Shown: positions 20,296 through 31,199, counted from the stretch's first letter. The stretch: 64,000 nucleotides of DNA from Styela clava (GCF_964204865.1 NC_135261.1:5146001-5210000); one strand, 5' to 3'. Notes: generated by a model not told the origin, from the letters alone. Translations and numbers: made by a program.

Positions 20296-20560
20296 TCCAA
20301 TCAGTAAAAGTTTATTGTAACGCACAGTTTTTTTGATAGGGGATACCAAAGTACGGCGGCGTACCCAGGAGGGTGATTTTGCGGGTAGGAACCCCCTCCC
20401 TTCTTTGAAATGTAAACGAAGAGCATTTTTCTGTCAGTCATATCAGTGAAAGTTAATTGTAACACACAATTTTATTGACGAGGGTTTTTCGGGTCGGGAC
20501 CCCTTCCTTTCGAAATGTAAAGAAAAAGCACATAGCATTTTTTCGTAGCTTGAAACGCTT
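20296..20560. repeat. Direct duplication of about 130 bp
   Basis: Two tandem versions share CAGTRAAAGTTTATTGTAACRCAC and GAAATGTAAA...GAGCAT/AAGCACAT blocks separated by a C-rich ACCCCCTCCC/ACCCCTTCC core. It is non-coding. Confidence 0.65.
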
Positions 20561-21001
20561 CTAAGACCCTCAATATTCCCCAAAACCCACGTTTATCGGC
20601 TCTAGTTCAGGTCGCTAGCTGTTATGGCAATTAAAAAATTCATTCTAAATCCAGATGCTTCATTATTCATTGTAACGAATCGAAGTTTTGACAGTTGTAC
20701 ATCTACTATATATGCAATTTAATTTTACTTTGTGACATCACAATATGACCCCCAAGACGGCCACGGAGCAGTTCAAGGGGGGCCATGACACAAGGCTGAT
20801 AATTGATCATAAAGCGACTTCGTTTGCATACTTTCCTTTTGAAATAAAATTTCCCGTTCAAGCCTTCACCGCAGTTTCATTACCTGAATGGGTTATTTGA
20901 GATCACAGGGTGAATTCACTTTCTTATACGTGAATTGTATGATCATAATGCCCAAAATACGGAAATAAAACGAAAGTTCCGTTGGCTTTACCAAAACCAA
21001 A

Positions 21002-21390
21002 GTGAATCGAGAATGTGCTCAATGCCTGCATTGCTCGTATGTAATGAGCAATGAAGTATTACGTCCATCTGAACTCCAAAACCATAGTGACAAAAATCAT
21101 TCCAAGATAAAAGACGTTGACATCCGTTTCTTGACTTCCAGACAGGTTAGATTTGACAAGACTGAAACATTTGCTAAGTTCGAGTTTCTGTCGGAGGAAA
21201 AGCCCGCTCTCAAAGGCAGCTATGAAGTGGCATTTCGTATTTTTATCTACTACTTAGCAAAAAAGCTTCTTCACTGATAGCATAATTTGCCACAACCTAT
21301 CGGTGCGAATCTTTTTCTGATCTTGTTACCATCAAAAATAAATCTCAAATCCGTCTTGATGTTGACAGTGACATTCGTCTAGCTATCTAA
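21002..21390 (+). pseudogene. Collapsed ZBED/FAM200-type hAT transposase relic
   Basis: The first part is a BED zinc finger (CLHCSYVMSNE...HSDKNHS) followed by a SYEVAFRIFIY segment like the conserved S-x-x-VA-x-RI block of ZBED5/FAM200 proteins. Stop codons follow. About 100 bp later the sequence reads DVDSDIRLAI, which resembles the extreme C-terminus of the same transposases. The catalytic core between them is absent, so this is an internally deleted relic. Confidence 0.7.
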
Positions 21391-21919
21391 GGCAGTCCCC
21401 AGCGCGAGAGTCTCATTGATTGTGTACTAAAAAACTTGGACTTTCTTGTTTGTGGTTAGTTTTTGCATTCCACAAAAGGTCGTAAAACATAATACAATCT
21501 AACAGATATAGTTCAGTGGTTCCCAATCTGGGGGTCTGTGGCGGGTTTCTAGGGGGGTCGCGAAGGTCTTGCAAAACAATAGAAAATAAGACAAAGCTTT
21601 AGGTAAAATATTGTTAATTGGATCCGAAGTCTTGAATGAACTCTTGTTTGCCTCCGAGAGATTTCCACTAGCTGTCGTGAGACTCCAGAATGTCACTTCT
21701 TGCTTGAAACCAAGCAAGCGGCGCAAGATGTTTATGGCATGTTTGCCATTATGACGTCACACGAACTCGTCTGCATTTCCGCGCGCCGCGATAAACACGC
21801 GGGCTTCGAAGGAATGCTGTGGAACGCAGGGATTTTGATACTAAGGGAGGCTTGTAGTTTGTGTCGTTTCATCGTGGATATTATCAGACATCCTGCAGTA
21901 ACGTTTTAATTCCTTTATT

Positions 21920-22020
21920 GGTACTCCTGAAGTATGCGCACCAAGATGTCGCATAACCTACCTAAACCCTAAGCTGGTACACAACCTGAGTTCAGGTTGT
22001 GCGCCATCTCATGAGGTCCC
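21920..22020. repeat. Short MITE with 7-bp target duplication
   Basis: Ends GGTACTCCTGAAGTATGCGC and the inverse-like GCGCCATCTCATGAGGTCCC; flanked by CTTTATT (21913-21919 and 22021-22027). Related to the copies at 59491 and 7289 (shared GGTACACAACCTGA and TCAGGTTGTGCGCC). Confidence 0.7.
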
Positions 22021-22027
22021 CTTTATT

Positions 22028-22244
22028 TTATTTATCACGGCGACAATATGAGGAAGACTATTTTAAGTTCGGTTTTACATCCTACGTCATCAGCGGTATT
22101 GAGAAGCCGCAGTGTGTCTTGTGCAATGTCGTTCTCAGTGCTGAATCCACGAAACTGTACAAATTGAAATGTCATTTGGAGACTAAGCATTCCAAATACA
22201 CCACGAAGAAATTAGAATTTTTCGACCACATGAACCTGGTCTAG
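22028..22244 (+). pseudogene. BED zinc finger segment of hAT transposase
   Basis: Encodes YEEDYFKFGFTSYVISGIEK and then QCVLCNVVLSAES...HLETKHSKY, the BED finger (C-x2-C ... H-x4-H pattern) typical of ZBED5/SCAND3-like hAT proteins. The frame ends at 22244 shortly after LEFF. The rest of the transposase is missing. Confidence 0.8.
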
Positions 22245-22430
22245 GATGATATGAGATTAGCTTTGCCAAAAACTAGACCACGAATTACGCAGTTGGCTAC
22301 GGGGTTTCAATGCCAGCCGTAGCATTGAGTAAAACTGCTGATTGATAAAAAATTAAATTGCACAATATTCACAATCATCGCTTATTTTATTGATAAGTAA
22401 AGAAAGTGGGGCAGGGCTTCGCGAGGTATG

Positions 22431-22631
22431 GTGACCGTACATTTGAACCCATGTACATTTGAACCCATGCGTATATCCACGGGTTCAATCCATATGCGGG
22501 TGCTAAAACCCATGGGTTAGGGTTAGTATGGGTTTAACTATCCGTGAAACAAAAAAAATTCCATAGGTGCAATAGCATACAGGTGCAATTATCATGGGTT
22601 CAAATGTACGTGGGTTCAAATGTAATGGAAC
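22431..22631. repeat. MITE with repeated ACATTTGAACCC ends and 11-bp flanking repeat
   Basis: Both ends carry two tandem copies of GTACATTTGAACCC in inverted orientation to each other. The insert is flanked by CGCGAGGTATG on both sides (22420-22430 and 22632-22642), which fits a target duplication of 9-11 bp. It is inserted inside the hAT remnant. Confidence 0.72.
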
Positions 22632-22699
22632 CGCGAGGTATGTGTAAACCACCAAAGAGGGTCGCGCCAAAAAAGGTTGGAAACCACTGGACTATAGTT

Positions 22700-22774
22700 T
22701 TTTGAAACGGCGAACAGGGGGGCCGCGAGTGCAAAAAGGCGCCAGAAGGGGTCATAAAAGGTTGGGAACCACTG
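22700..22774. repeat. Orphan hAT right end
   Basis: Ends GGTTGGGAACCACTG and resembles the end of the element just to its left. No left partner was identified. Confidence 0.5.
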
Positions 22775-22792
22775 CTATAAGAGATAGATTTA

Positions 22793-23200
22793 AGTAGGCT
22801 ATGTGGTCTCCGTATTTATTGAGCTCTCTTTTTGATCCATGTTTCCTATCACAGTGTCTTTGTTTGAGTATCATTGATTTTTTACAGAACAAAACCATGT
22901 AAAACTATTTTTAGTTAGTTGCAATGTAGAATAAGGAGATGAGGCATAGCTGATTTAACAAAGAGGGAGATATTTGACACATGGAGTTAAAACATGCATA
23001 AATTTAAAGAGTATTCTAAGCGGAATTGGATCATATATGGAAAGCCCAATAAGGCAAGTGGAATTAAGTAGAAAGGGCGGTTTGCGGATAGAAATAGAAT
23101 GACGGAGGCATGACGTGAGCACTGGATAGGCATGGCATGCGCATTGCATAAACATGGCATGTGCGTTGCAAAAGAATGGCATAAGCACGACAGAGGCACT
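22793..23200. repeat. Dispersed repeat R1, copy 1
   Basis: About 400 bp matching 37833-38262, starting GTAGGCTATGTGGTCTCCGT and including GGCGGTTTGCGGAT and GACACATGGAGTTAAAACAT. The distal part holds CATGGCATGCGCATTGCATAA-like short tandem repeats. Non-coding. Confidence 0.8.
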
Positions 23201-23825
23201 TCATAAGCATAACTTTCAGGTGGTGAACAAGTTTGTGACAATTATCGAAATAACAACAGTACTGTACATTCATAATTCTGCTATAATCATCGTGCACACT
23301 TATATCGTTTTGCTTGCCAAACGTATCGGTTAATGGTAAGATTTAAAAAAACAACTATAGGACCTCGGACCGTACAACTATAGGACCTATGTATAACATT
23401 ATTTGAAGTAAAAATGTTCTATTATTATTACTCTACAACTCAGTAGCGATAACTCAGTTCATATTCTGATCTAAACTCGCTAATAAACCTTGAGTCAGTA
23501 AGTTTGCAATCCGCGTTGTCAATTTCTTATTACAGAAAAATTATTTACATAATATACATTAATCTAAAAATTTGTCCAATCATCATATTCAAAACTGTGT
23601 CTCTGATCAAGCACATTTAAAATTGCAGCAACCATTTTCATTCAACTACCGAAACCAGTAACTGACAAAAATGCATAAAAGTAAAATCAAGTAAAAACAC
23701 GAATAAGCAAGCGAATCATTACGTAGCATAAAATACATCACTATGGCGTAACTTTTTTGTTTATACAATACTTATTTTATGGTTCATGCAATCAGCCATT
23801 CTGTACATTTGTTGAATTTTCTGTT
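23201..23825. other. No gene recognised
   Basis: About 600 bp of AT-rich DNA downstream (minus-strand sense) of the helical-protein pseudogene. Nothing recognised. Confidence 0.45.
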
Positions 23826-24637
23826 CTATTTTTTTTTACTTTTATCCAATTTTTCTTGTTCTTTAATTATTTTCCGCAAAAGCGAAGATTTTCCTTTACA
23901 ATCTACTTTATTGGCATAATTTATAGCCTTTTTGAACTTTTTGCGAGCTTCTGTCAATTTTTCCTTCAATGCTAGGGCTTTTCCTTCTAGAAATAGCAAC
24001 TCAGCATACACGATTTCCTTTGAATATTTGGTTGTAAGCTTGCTCATAGCAACTTCTATTCGCTTTAAAGGGAAATCAGTAAAAATATGTTCAACTTCAT
24101 ATAACGCTATGCTGCACTGAGCATTTGCAATCGCCAAAATACATTCATTGCTTTCGGAGTGAACAGAAGTTTCTGTTGTGTTTGTACTACAGGCTGTTGT
24201 CAAGCTCTCCAAAATTTCTTCTAGTAATGGAATGATAAAGTCTTTAGCCATATCATCAGGTTTCGTATTTTTTCCACCCTTTTTTCACCAGTTTTACCTT
24301 TTTGAGTTGCTTTATTGTCGCTCCTTTTTAATACTGGGGGAATCGGAAGCTCGGTAATAGCTTTAATCAGTTTAGGCAAAACTTTGTTCCTATCTTTTTC
24401 CTTGCACAAAATAGAGCATATACGATAGTAAATAATAGCTCGTACAGTCAAAGTCTTGTCTTTACCTTTGCTTGCGTCTTCTGCCATCTTCTTTATAACT
24501 TCCATTTTCGTGCCCATCGAATTTTTTATAGTTGTTTCTACGTCTTTTATTGCATCTCGAACCTTTGCTTTTGCTTTCGAAGTCCAAGCTAAACACTCCG
24601 CAATGTTAAGCTGGGTTTCAACATGTTTGTTCGTTCC

Positions 24638-25086
24638 TAATGTGTTCAGGGCTGTGCTTGCTTGATTGCTTCCTGACAGATAGCCTGGCTTGACTAAGAA
24701 CAGACCAACGGGTGTAGAACTGAGCTTTTATTATCAGTAACAAAGAATATGATCCTAACTGCAGTAAACTACTGTTTTATCTGTAAATTACAGGTTAATA
24801 GTTAAAGCAGATTGTTCAGTGCACAAGGCTAGTCTAGTACCAAAGTACCGGCAGACAGGAAGCTCATTGCCATGTACAGGTGGAGGGGTGCAAAGGTCAA
24901 GGCATGGCACAAGTGCCATAATGTTGTGTTACTGAAAGGATACATGTTGGAAAAGAAGATTGAAATGAAATTATGTGTTACTGTACATATAAAATAATAT
25001 TAAAACACTGTACACAATAAAGCATTTTACAGTACACTGAGTCACACTGTATTTTAGGGTGATAGTGAATCTTCTGGGACATATCA
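24638..25086 (-). repeat. Gypsy 3' LTR
   Basis: 449 bp. On the minus strand it begins TGATATGTCCCAGAAG and ends CCTGAACACATTA. It lacks an 11-bp segment (ATATTAGCACA region) present in the 5' LTR. Confidence 0.9.
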
Positions 25087-25101
25087 CTACTCCCCTCTTT
25101 T
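25087..25101 (-). other. Gypsy polypurine tract
   Basis: The minus strand reads AAAAGAGGGGAGTAG directly before the 3' LTR, the expected position for plus-strand priming. Confidence 0.82.
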
Positions 25102-25368
25102 ATACTCGTTTCAATAGTCATACATTTCTGTGTACCCTGGATTGTTGAAGTCAGCTAAGCGACTCAGCGCTCGTGGCACCGCAGGGTGTGACTGTGGCCT
25201 GTGATCCACCTAGTATTCTGGGTATTGGGTATCCAATGAAATGGGATTGCTGTCAGTCTGAGCCATATCATCCCATTGCCACCAGCTAGGAGGTTGTGTC
25301 TGGTTTTGGGCAGAAAGTCGTGAACGTTGTGGTGCGGAGAAATATGGCTTCACATCGTCGAAATGTCT

Positions 25369-26301
25369 TCAAAATCTTTTGCCATCAGACTGACGCTCTA
25401 GTGCCAGTCCATTACAGCCAATGTTGATGACTTTGAGAACATCTGGACCGAAGATTGGGTCGAATTTTTTAGCGTTATTGTTTCGCATCAGTACCATATC
25501 GCCATATCTGAACTGTGAAGGTGCTCTTTTGATAGAGCTGTTGATGGAACTTTGACGCTCCAGTTTCTGCTGTATGTCCAGAGATTCCGCATCTTGAACT
25601 TCTTGTGGAGTGAGTACTTTGCGGGGAAAATCTTGTTGGTAGCCACCTCTGAACATAAGGTTTCCTGGTGATTGCCCCGTAGCAATGTGAGGGGTAGATC
25701 GAAATCCTGTCAGAAAGTTGTTTAGGGCTTTGGTCTTGTCCCTGCCCTCAGCGTGTGCGATTTTCATTGCTTTACCGAGAGGTTTCATCAGTGTTTCCAC
25801 CGGGTTAGCTTGAGGGTGATAAGGGTAGGATGTCTGATGAGTAATGCCACGTCTATCTGAAAATTCCTTGAACTCTCTGGAGTTGAATGGTGGTCCATTG
25901 TCCGTTCTATGTGTGTTAGGTTGCCCATAGTAGGTGTATGTTTCCTCTTTAGCTGGTATGACATGACGTGCTGCTGTGGAATTCACAATTTTTGCATTTG
26001 GGAATCGCGTCTTCATGTCTTGTATTACCACCACATGTTTGTGATCTGGCATAGGACCCAAAAGGTCTATGCTGACTTCTTCCCATGCTGATCTGGATGG
26101 AATGATTGACTTCAGTGGCTGTTTGGTTGTCTTATTAGTGAATTGTTGGCACATTTCACAATTTTTTACCTTGTTTTCTGCAAGTTTGTTTAAGCCTGGA
26201 ATCCAGAAATGGCTGCGAATTCGTCGTTTGAGAATATTAAACCCTGGGTGGCCTCCTTGATGTGCTTTTTCAATGGCTTTTTCCCAGAGTGTCTCTGGCA
26301 A
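25369..26301 (-). pseudogene. Gypsy integrase region
   Basis: The frame begins near the HHCC finger (HQGGHPGF ... CEMCQQF), then the DDE core: SIDLLGP (first Asp), RTDNGPPF (second Asp) and ANPVETLMKP (Glu). A C-terminal segment ends RYGDMVLMRN...PIFGPDVLKVI. The upstream RNase H frame is out of register by one base near 26300, so no continuous Pol is made. Confidence 0.88.
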
Positions 26302-27320
26302 ACTATCTTGTCATGCTTCATAATGAGTCCATCAACGAGTGTTAGCTGATCCTGGAATTTCCGGTACTCGTTAAAGATCGATTTGTGCTCAGGAATCTGT
26401 CCTTTGACAATGTATTTTTTTAGCTTCCGCAAAACTCTATCTTTGCTCGTCTCTTGCGCGATGGTTGACATAGATATTGCTTCGATGTAAGGCCCGTACT
26501 GAAGCCAGTATACAGTCCTTTCAAGCTCTCCAACCTCTTTCTGCCACTCTTCGGGTGTTTCATGGAAGGGAGTTGAGTGTCGTGAGAGATAATCTGCTGG
26601 ATTGTGCTTGCCTGGCTCCCATTGAACTTCGTACAGTATGTCTTGATGTCTCATTTTGATTCTGTCGGTTCTGATTGAGCCTTTGCGCGAATTGCTAAAA
26701 ATGCTGACCAGTGGCTTATGGTCTGTGATGATTTTCACTGGTGGGCCTCCAGCGATATAGTTGCGGAATCGTCGCAAAGCAAAATCAACAGCTAGTGCTT
26801 CGAGATCGAGTTGAGGGTAGCGTTGTTCTTCCGGCTTAGTTGCACGGCTTGCAAACGCTACTGCTTTGGATTCCTGGATGCTTTTTCCTTGGGCGAGGAT
26901 AGCTGAGATGCCATATGTATGGGCATCCACGAACACGAAGGTTAAGGAATTTATGTCAAAATATCTTAGCTCTGTGTCTGCTTGCAAAGATTGTTTTAGA
27001 GCTTTGAATTCTTTGTTGCATTGTGATGACCACCTAAATTCTTTGTGTTTCTTTGTTAGGCTGCGCAGATGTGTGGTCTTGCTTGACAAGTGTGGAATGA
27101 AGTCACCAAATGATTGTACAAAGCACAAGAAGGACATGACTTCATCTTTTGACTGGGATTTTGTTGCTTTTTTAAGTGACTCCACTTTGACTGGGTCTGG
27201 CCGAACCCCATTTTTTGTAACGATCATGCCCCAGAACGGGATTTTTGGTTTGCGAAAAATGCATTTGTCTGGGTTGAGTGTCATGCCAACTTGATGTATT
27301 TTATTGAGCGCTTCGTGCAA
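26190..27320 (-). pseudogene. Gypsy RT connection and RNase H region
   Basis: Contains the RT thumb (GMTLNPDKC, IPFWGMIV), RNase H strands (FVDAHTYGISAIL, EEQRYPQLDLEALAV, ITDHKPLV) and the GKHNPADYLSRH end. It overlaps the integrase frame in a different register and is also out of frame with the RT core upstream (shift near 27320-27345). Confidence 0.88.
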
Positions 27321-27720
27321 GGATTTGTCGTGCTCTTTTTATCTTTGCCTGCCACTATAACATCGTCATGAATGATATGTACACCCTTGATGTTAGCGAA
27401 GACTGGGATCAGCGCTTTAGTTAATTCGCCTGATGCCGGTTTAACTCCCATTGTTAGTTTTCTGTATCGCATCAGACGCTGTCCAGCATGGAATACTGTT
27501 GCAATGCGTGAACTCTCATCTTAGAGAAGTTGGTGGAAGGCTGATTTGAAGTCTAGTTTGCTGAAAACTGCACACCCAGACAGCTTGGCTTTGATGTCTT
27601 CCACCCGCGGAATTGGGATGTTTGTCGCTTTGATTGCTTTGTTTACAGCTCTAAGATCTATGGTTACTCTGATATTACCATTGTCTTTGGGTGTGAGCAC
27701 CGGGTTTGAGACCCTTCGAT
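27281..27720 (-). pseudogene. Gypsy reverse transcriptase core
   Basis: Recognisable blocks are VTIDLRAVNKAIK, KLDFKSAFHQLL (first catalytic Asp), MGVKPASG and HIIHDDVIVAG (the xxDD box). A TAA at 27521-27523 follows AFHQLL, and a frameshift lies near 27711-27716. Confidence 0.88.
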
Positions 27721-28660
27721 GATTCTTTGTTCTTCCATTTGTACAATAGCCTGTTGGAATCTCTCCCGGAGATGAAATGGAATTGGACGCGCTGCCTGAG
27801 CAACAGGAGGTATTTTATTGTTCATATAGAAATGCACTTCATGATCGATCAGTGTTCCCACACCCATGAAGACCTCTGGGTATTTTGCAAAAATGTCAGA
27901 ATCAGATGAATGGAGCTTTCTTACAGCTCGTAATTTGCCTGAACATTCCTTTGTGCAGTTGTTGAATTTGATGATTCCAAGTTCTTCACAAAGCTGGCCA
28001 CTGAGTAGTGTTTCTGAATCACCTGGGACTATGTAAAATCGAGCTGTGGTCGCTGCGTTTTTGAACATGATACTACCTTCATAATATCCAGCACATCTGA
28101 TTGGCTTGGAGCCATACGGTCTGAGCTTTATCTTTGTTTTGCACAGAGGCAGTTTCAGTTTGGATGCAGAAGACTTCGACATCACATTGATGTCTGCTCC
28201 CGTGTTCGCAAAACCTTTGATGCGTCTCTCGGCTACAATTATCTCCACTCTGTATCGAGGTTTTGTTATGTTGCGAATAGTAGATCCTGTTTCGTGCGGA
28301 TTGGCTAGGGTGAAGGCAGGCTTCTTCGAACGGCTGTTCTTTGATACTCCCTTCTTATATTGGACTCTATGTATGCGTCTCATTCTGCGCACTCCTTCTT
28401 TGGAGCTGGGTGGACTGCTTTCTTCCTCTGTATCATTCTCGGAGGAGCTGTCAGTTTCCGAATGTGGCTCTGAGGATCTAGTTATTGGCTTCACCCTGTG
28501 TGCTCTTGCTGCTGGTTTCCCTCTACATATTTTTGACCCTCTGAAGTGGCCTTTTCTACCACAAGCGAAGCAGTTTGAATGGCGTGCCTGACATGTTTTT
28601 CCACCCTGACATGTTTTCGAAGAACATGTGGTGCACTGGGAAGAGGATATTTTGGCCGTG
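27664..28660 (-). pseudogene. Gypsy nucleocapsid fingers and protease
   Basis: This frame, -1 relative to the gag start frame, holds the Cys/His cluster (CQARHSNCFACGRKGHF) and then the retropepsin core. The protease active site reads FANTGADINVM: codon AAC (28204-28206, plus-strand GTT) replaces the catalytic Asp codon GAC. The frame ends at 27664 after a further shift. Confidence 0.82.
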
Positions 28661-29360
28661 AATCAGCTTTGGATTTTTTTGTTTTACGAGTGTATTTTCC
28701 TGGTCTCATCCTGGATATGCTTGTGAAGTCTTCCTCAGTTGTCGAGTTTTCCATGAGGCGTTGTGCTGTGTGGGATGCAGCCTCTATCTTGCGCCCATTA
28801 TCTATCAGGTCCTTAAGCCCCCACTGATTTTTTAGAGCATTCCTTCTAATGTCATCATGTCTCGTTCCAACTATAATTTGGTCGCGTACCATGATATCTG
28901 GAATGTCGCAGCCTTCATTGCTGCAGCTGAATTTGCACGATCGAGCTTCATGCTGCAAACGATGGACAAAGTTATTGAAGCTCTCGTCCTGATCTTGATT
29001 TAAGCGATGAAACTTATGATTGGCCAAGGTATAGTTGCGAGTGGGCTCATATCTGGCCTTCATTCTTGCAATGAGGTTTGTGAATGTGAGAAGTGAACGA
29101 TCAGTCTCTGCGACAGTGTCTTCAAAGTCTTTTTGAAAGTTGCGAGATGCGAATCGGCCAAGAAATATTTTTCTTTTGTTGATCTGGACCCATGCATTTG
29201 TGTCCTCCGTGCCTTGAGGGGGATCCCTCGCAATAGCCTCATATTCGTAATGAAACTGGTTGACAAAGTCACAGAATGCGTCATGCACATTCATGAGGTG
29301 CATCTCTGGGTCAAACTTTCCGATTGACCTGGATGGTGATTCAAATTGTTCAGTAGCCAT
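28491..29360 (-). pseudogene. Gypsy Gag (capsid part)
   Basis: 289 codons from ATG at 29360, with a retrotransposon capsid-like segment (FLGRFASRNF...LIARMKARYEP...FNNFVHRLQHEA). In this frame the expected zinc fingers are lost; they appear in the -1 frame from about 28640. No canonical slippery heptamer leads into them without crossing a TGA, so a single-base mutation is more likely than programmed frameshifting. Confidence 0.85.
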
Positions 29361-29441
29361 TGTTCCAATTCAAAACTACAGTCAGGATTATCTGTTGTGA
29401 TGTCTGAGATGGGTTACTATAGTGTCTGTTCTTCCGTTTCA

Positions 29442-29452
29442 CCTCGTCGCCA
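29442..29452 (-). promoter_or_regulatory. Gypsy primer-binding site, tRNA-Ser type
   Basis: The minus strand reads TGGCGACGAGG one base after the 5' LTR. It is the complement of CCTCGTCGCCA, the 3' end of metazoan tRNA-Ser(GCU). Confidence 0.78.
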
Positions 29453-29453
29453 T

Positions 29454-29913
29454 TAATATGTTCAGGGCTGTGCTTGTTTGATTGCTTCCTGACAGATAAC
29501 CTGGCTTGACTAAGAACAGACCAACGGGTGTAGAACTGAGCTTTTATTATCAGTAACAAAGAATATAATCCTAACTGCAGTAAACTACTGTTTTATCTGT
29601 AAATTACAGGTTAATAGTTAAAGCAGATTGTTCAGTGCACAAGGCTAGTCTAGTACCAGAGTACCGGCAGACAGGAAGCTCATTGCCATGTACAGGCGGA
29701 GGGGTGCAAAGGTCAAGGCATGGCACAAGTGCCATAATGTTGTGTTACTGAGAGGATACATGTTGGAAAAGAAGATTGAAATGAAATTATGTGTTACTGT
29801 ACATATAAAATAATATTAAAACACTGTACACAATATTAGCACAATAAAGCACTTTACAGTACACTGAGTCACACTGTATTTTAGGGTGATAGTGAATCTT
29901 TTGGGACATATCA
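29454..29913 (-). repeat. Gypsy 5' LTR
   Basis: 460 bp; about 98% like the 3' LTR apart from an 11-bp extra segment near 29833-29843. Begins TGATATGTCCCAAAAG on the minus strand. Confidence 0.9.
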
Positions 29914-30055
29914 GTTCCATAATGACTTTTCAGATTATTTAAATCTTCAAATGCTTTTTCGTATTTGCGTTGTCTCATGAGATTTCTTACTCTTTCTACA
30001 AAAAAAGGAAATAAAGACTCAAAATAAACAAAATTTAACACACATTTTTACTGGG

Positions 30056-30560
30056 GAAGGGAAGCCGCGGGGAACTAAATTTGGTTATCTAGCAGCGACA
30101 CCCAAGATTCTCCATCTAATTTAATTTGGAAGCTCGGAAGTTAAGTTTTAAGAATAAAATGTACAGGTTTGAAAATCCCATCCTACCGGATAACTCGTAG
30201 GGTATTCCCTGATTAACCGGGTAGACAGAGGTCTAAAATGCTGATACGTGTATGCGGCTAGAGATAGCCTGATTGCGAACACTCAGTAATAAATAATTTA
30301 TATATAACCATAGTTTAAATAGGCACAAACATAGCAAATAGCAATGAATTATAAATGGGCCATATTACAGGGTGAAAAGCACGCGGGAAATCAGTGGTGG
30401 TTGTCGAGCAGCAGCACCTATAAAATAACTCTGACACTATATTATAAAGAAGAAAAAGTCGAATCAAGTACAATATCTCGAGGCGATCTGCTATAATCAA
30501 CAAAACACGACTCCGAACACCACTAGCTTGGTAACCATGAAGATGGCATTAATGGACTGT
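30056..30560. repeat. Dispersed repeat R3, two copies
   Basis: A partial copy (about 30056-30200) and a fuller copy (about 30363-30560) share CGAGCAGCGACACC-like and ACTCCGAACACC...GTAACCATG blocks with 31905-32140. Non-coding; could be a SINE body. Confidence 0.55.
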
Positions 30561-31199
30561 GTCACAACAATACTATCGTGATGCGCATTGTCTACCAGTC
30601 GGCAATAAACGTCAGATTCTGAAGGCGTAACACTGACATTCAATTAGACGCGGTGGATATTAAAAGCAAAGAAAACAGGTAATAAAATCGTGTAGCATTA
30701 AATAGAAGGACCGAATATCTGTGGCGCTAAATTTAAATTAAACGAGATACGGTACCGTACTCAGTGCTGGAGTGGTAATCACTCCTGCAGATATACTGTA
30801 TATCAATGCAGACGTGGTCCATTAAAAGAATAATTTGCGCTGGACAACAGTATGCCACGTATCGACCAGCTCGTAGAAAATAAACAAATTCAGCCATCGC
30901 ATTGAATAAATTGATTGTTCTGCTGTTATTTCATTCTGTTGCTCTTCTTCATCAACCTTGGCTGATGCGGCCTAGTTTAATAGGATTTGTTGTTACATTT
31001 TTCATGGATTATATAGAAGACATTTTAAATGATTTCAAAACACAGGCTAAATATATACATATATTGTATATAAAATGTTGGGGTTTCAGCTTAAGTTTGC
31101 ATCATATATTTTTTAATTTTAAAGACGTTGTTTCTGTAGTCTGTATAGCAATAAATGGAGTATATAGTATAGCATTATATCGAGCTGTTATTAATTAAT
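30561..31199. other. No gene recognised
   Basis: AT-rich; a 98-codon open frame at 30902-31198 has only low-complexity hydrophobic composition. Confidence 0.45.

Larger units (their letters stand above)
21514..22689 (+). mobile_element. hAT element remnant (ZBED5-like) with nested MITEs
   Basis: Left end CAGTGGTTCCCAATCTGGGG; right end AAAAGGTTGGAAACCACTG, its imperfect inverse. The flanks ATATAGTT (21506-21513) and CTATAGTT (22692-22699) nearly match but are offset by two bases. It contains a BED-finger segment and two inserted MITEs (21920-22020, 22431-22631). No catalytic domain is left. Confidence 0.72.
24638..29913 (-). mobile_element. Ty3/gypsy LTR retrotransposon, degenerate
   Basis: LTRs lie at 24638-25086 (3' LTR) and 29454-29913 (5' LTR). 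They differ by one 11-bp indel and about nine substitutions (roughly 2%). The 5-bp duplication GTTCC flanks the element (24633-24637, 29914-29918). It carries a tRNA-Ser type primer site, a clear polypurine tract, gag, protease, RT, RNase H and integrase in gypsy order. There are at least five coding lesions. It interrupts an exon, which makes the host copy a pseudogene. The primer choice recalls Mag-like gypsy elements; that is an inference. Confidence 0.93.
23826..29995 (-). pseudogene. Disrupted paralogue of the helical C-terminal exon
   Basis: The parts 29995-29914 and 24637-23826 are collinear with exon 7 of the 517-aa gene (39978-39080): RVRNLMRQRKYEKAFEDLNN versus YVKSLMRRRKYEKALEHLED at the start, and MAKDFIIPLLEEI versus MTKDFIIPTLDAI later. 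It uses the same phase-1 acceptor (TTTTTTGTAG). Two lesions kill it: a 5.3 kb gypsy insertion after codon 28 or so, and a 1-nt frameshift in A/G-rich sequence near 24270-24292. I found no upstream exons for this copy. Confidence 0.88.

Noticed and set aside
22955..23297. Overlapping minus-strand frames rich in Cys, His, Met and Ala
   Set aside because: They arise from short tandem GCATGGCAT-like repeats in dispersed repeat R1, which is also present at 37833-38262.
28600..28700. Programmed -1 frameshift site in gypsy gag (A7 run near 28674)
   Set aside because: A -1 shift at the A7 run meets a TGA before the zinc fingers, so a point mutation explains the frame change better.
30902..31198. 98-codon open frame, plus strand
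   Set aside because: Hydrophobic low-complexity translation of AT-rich DNA; no start context, splice sites or motif; it lies between repeats.
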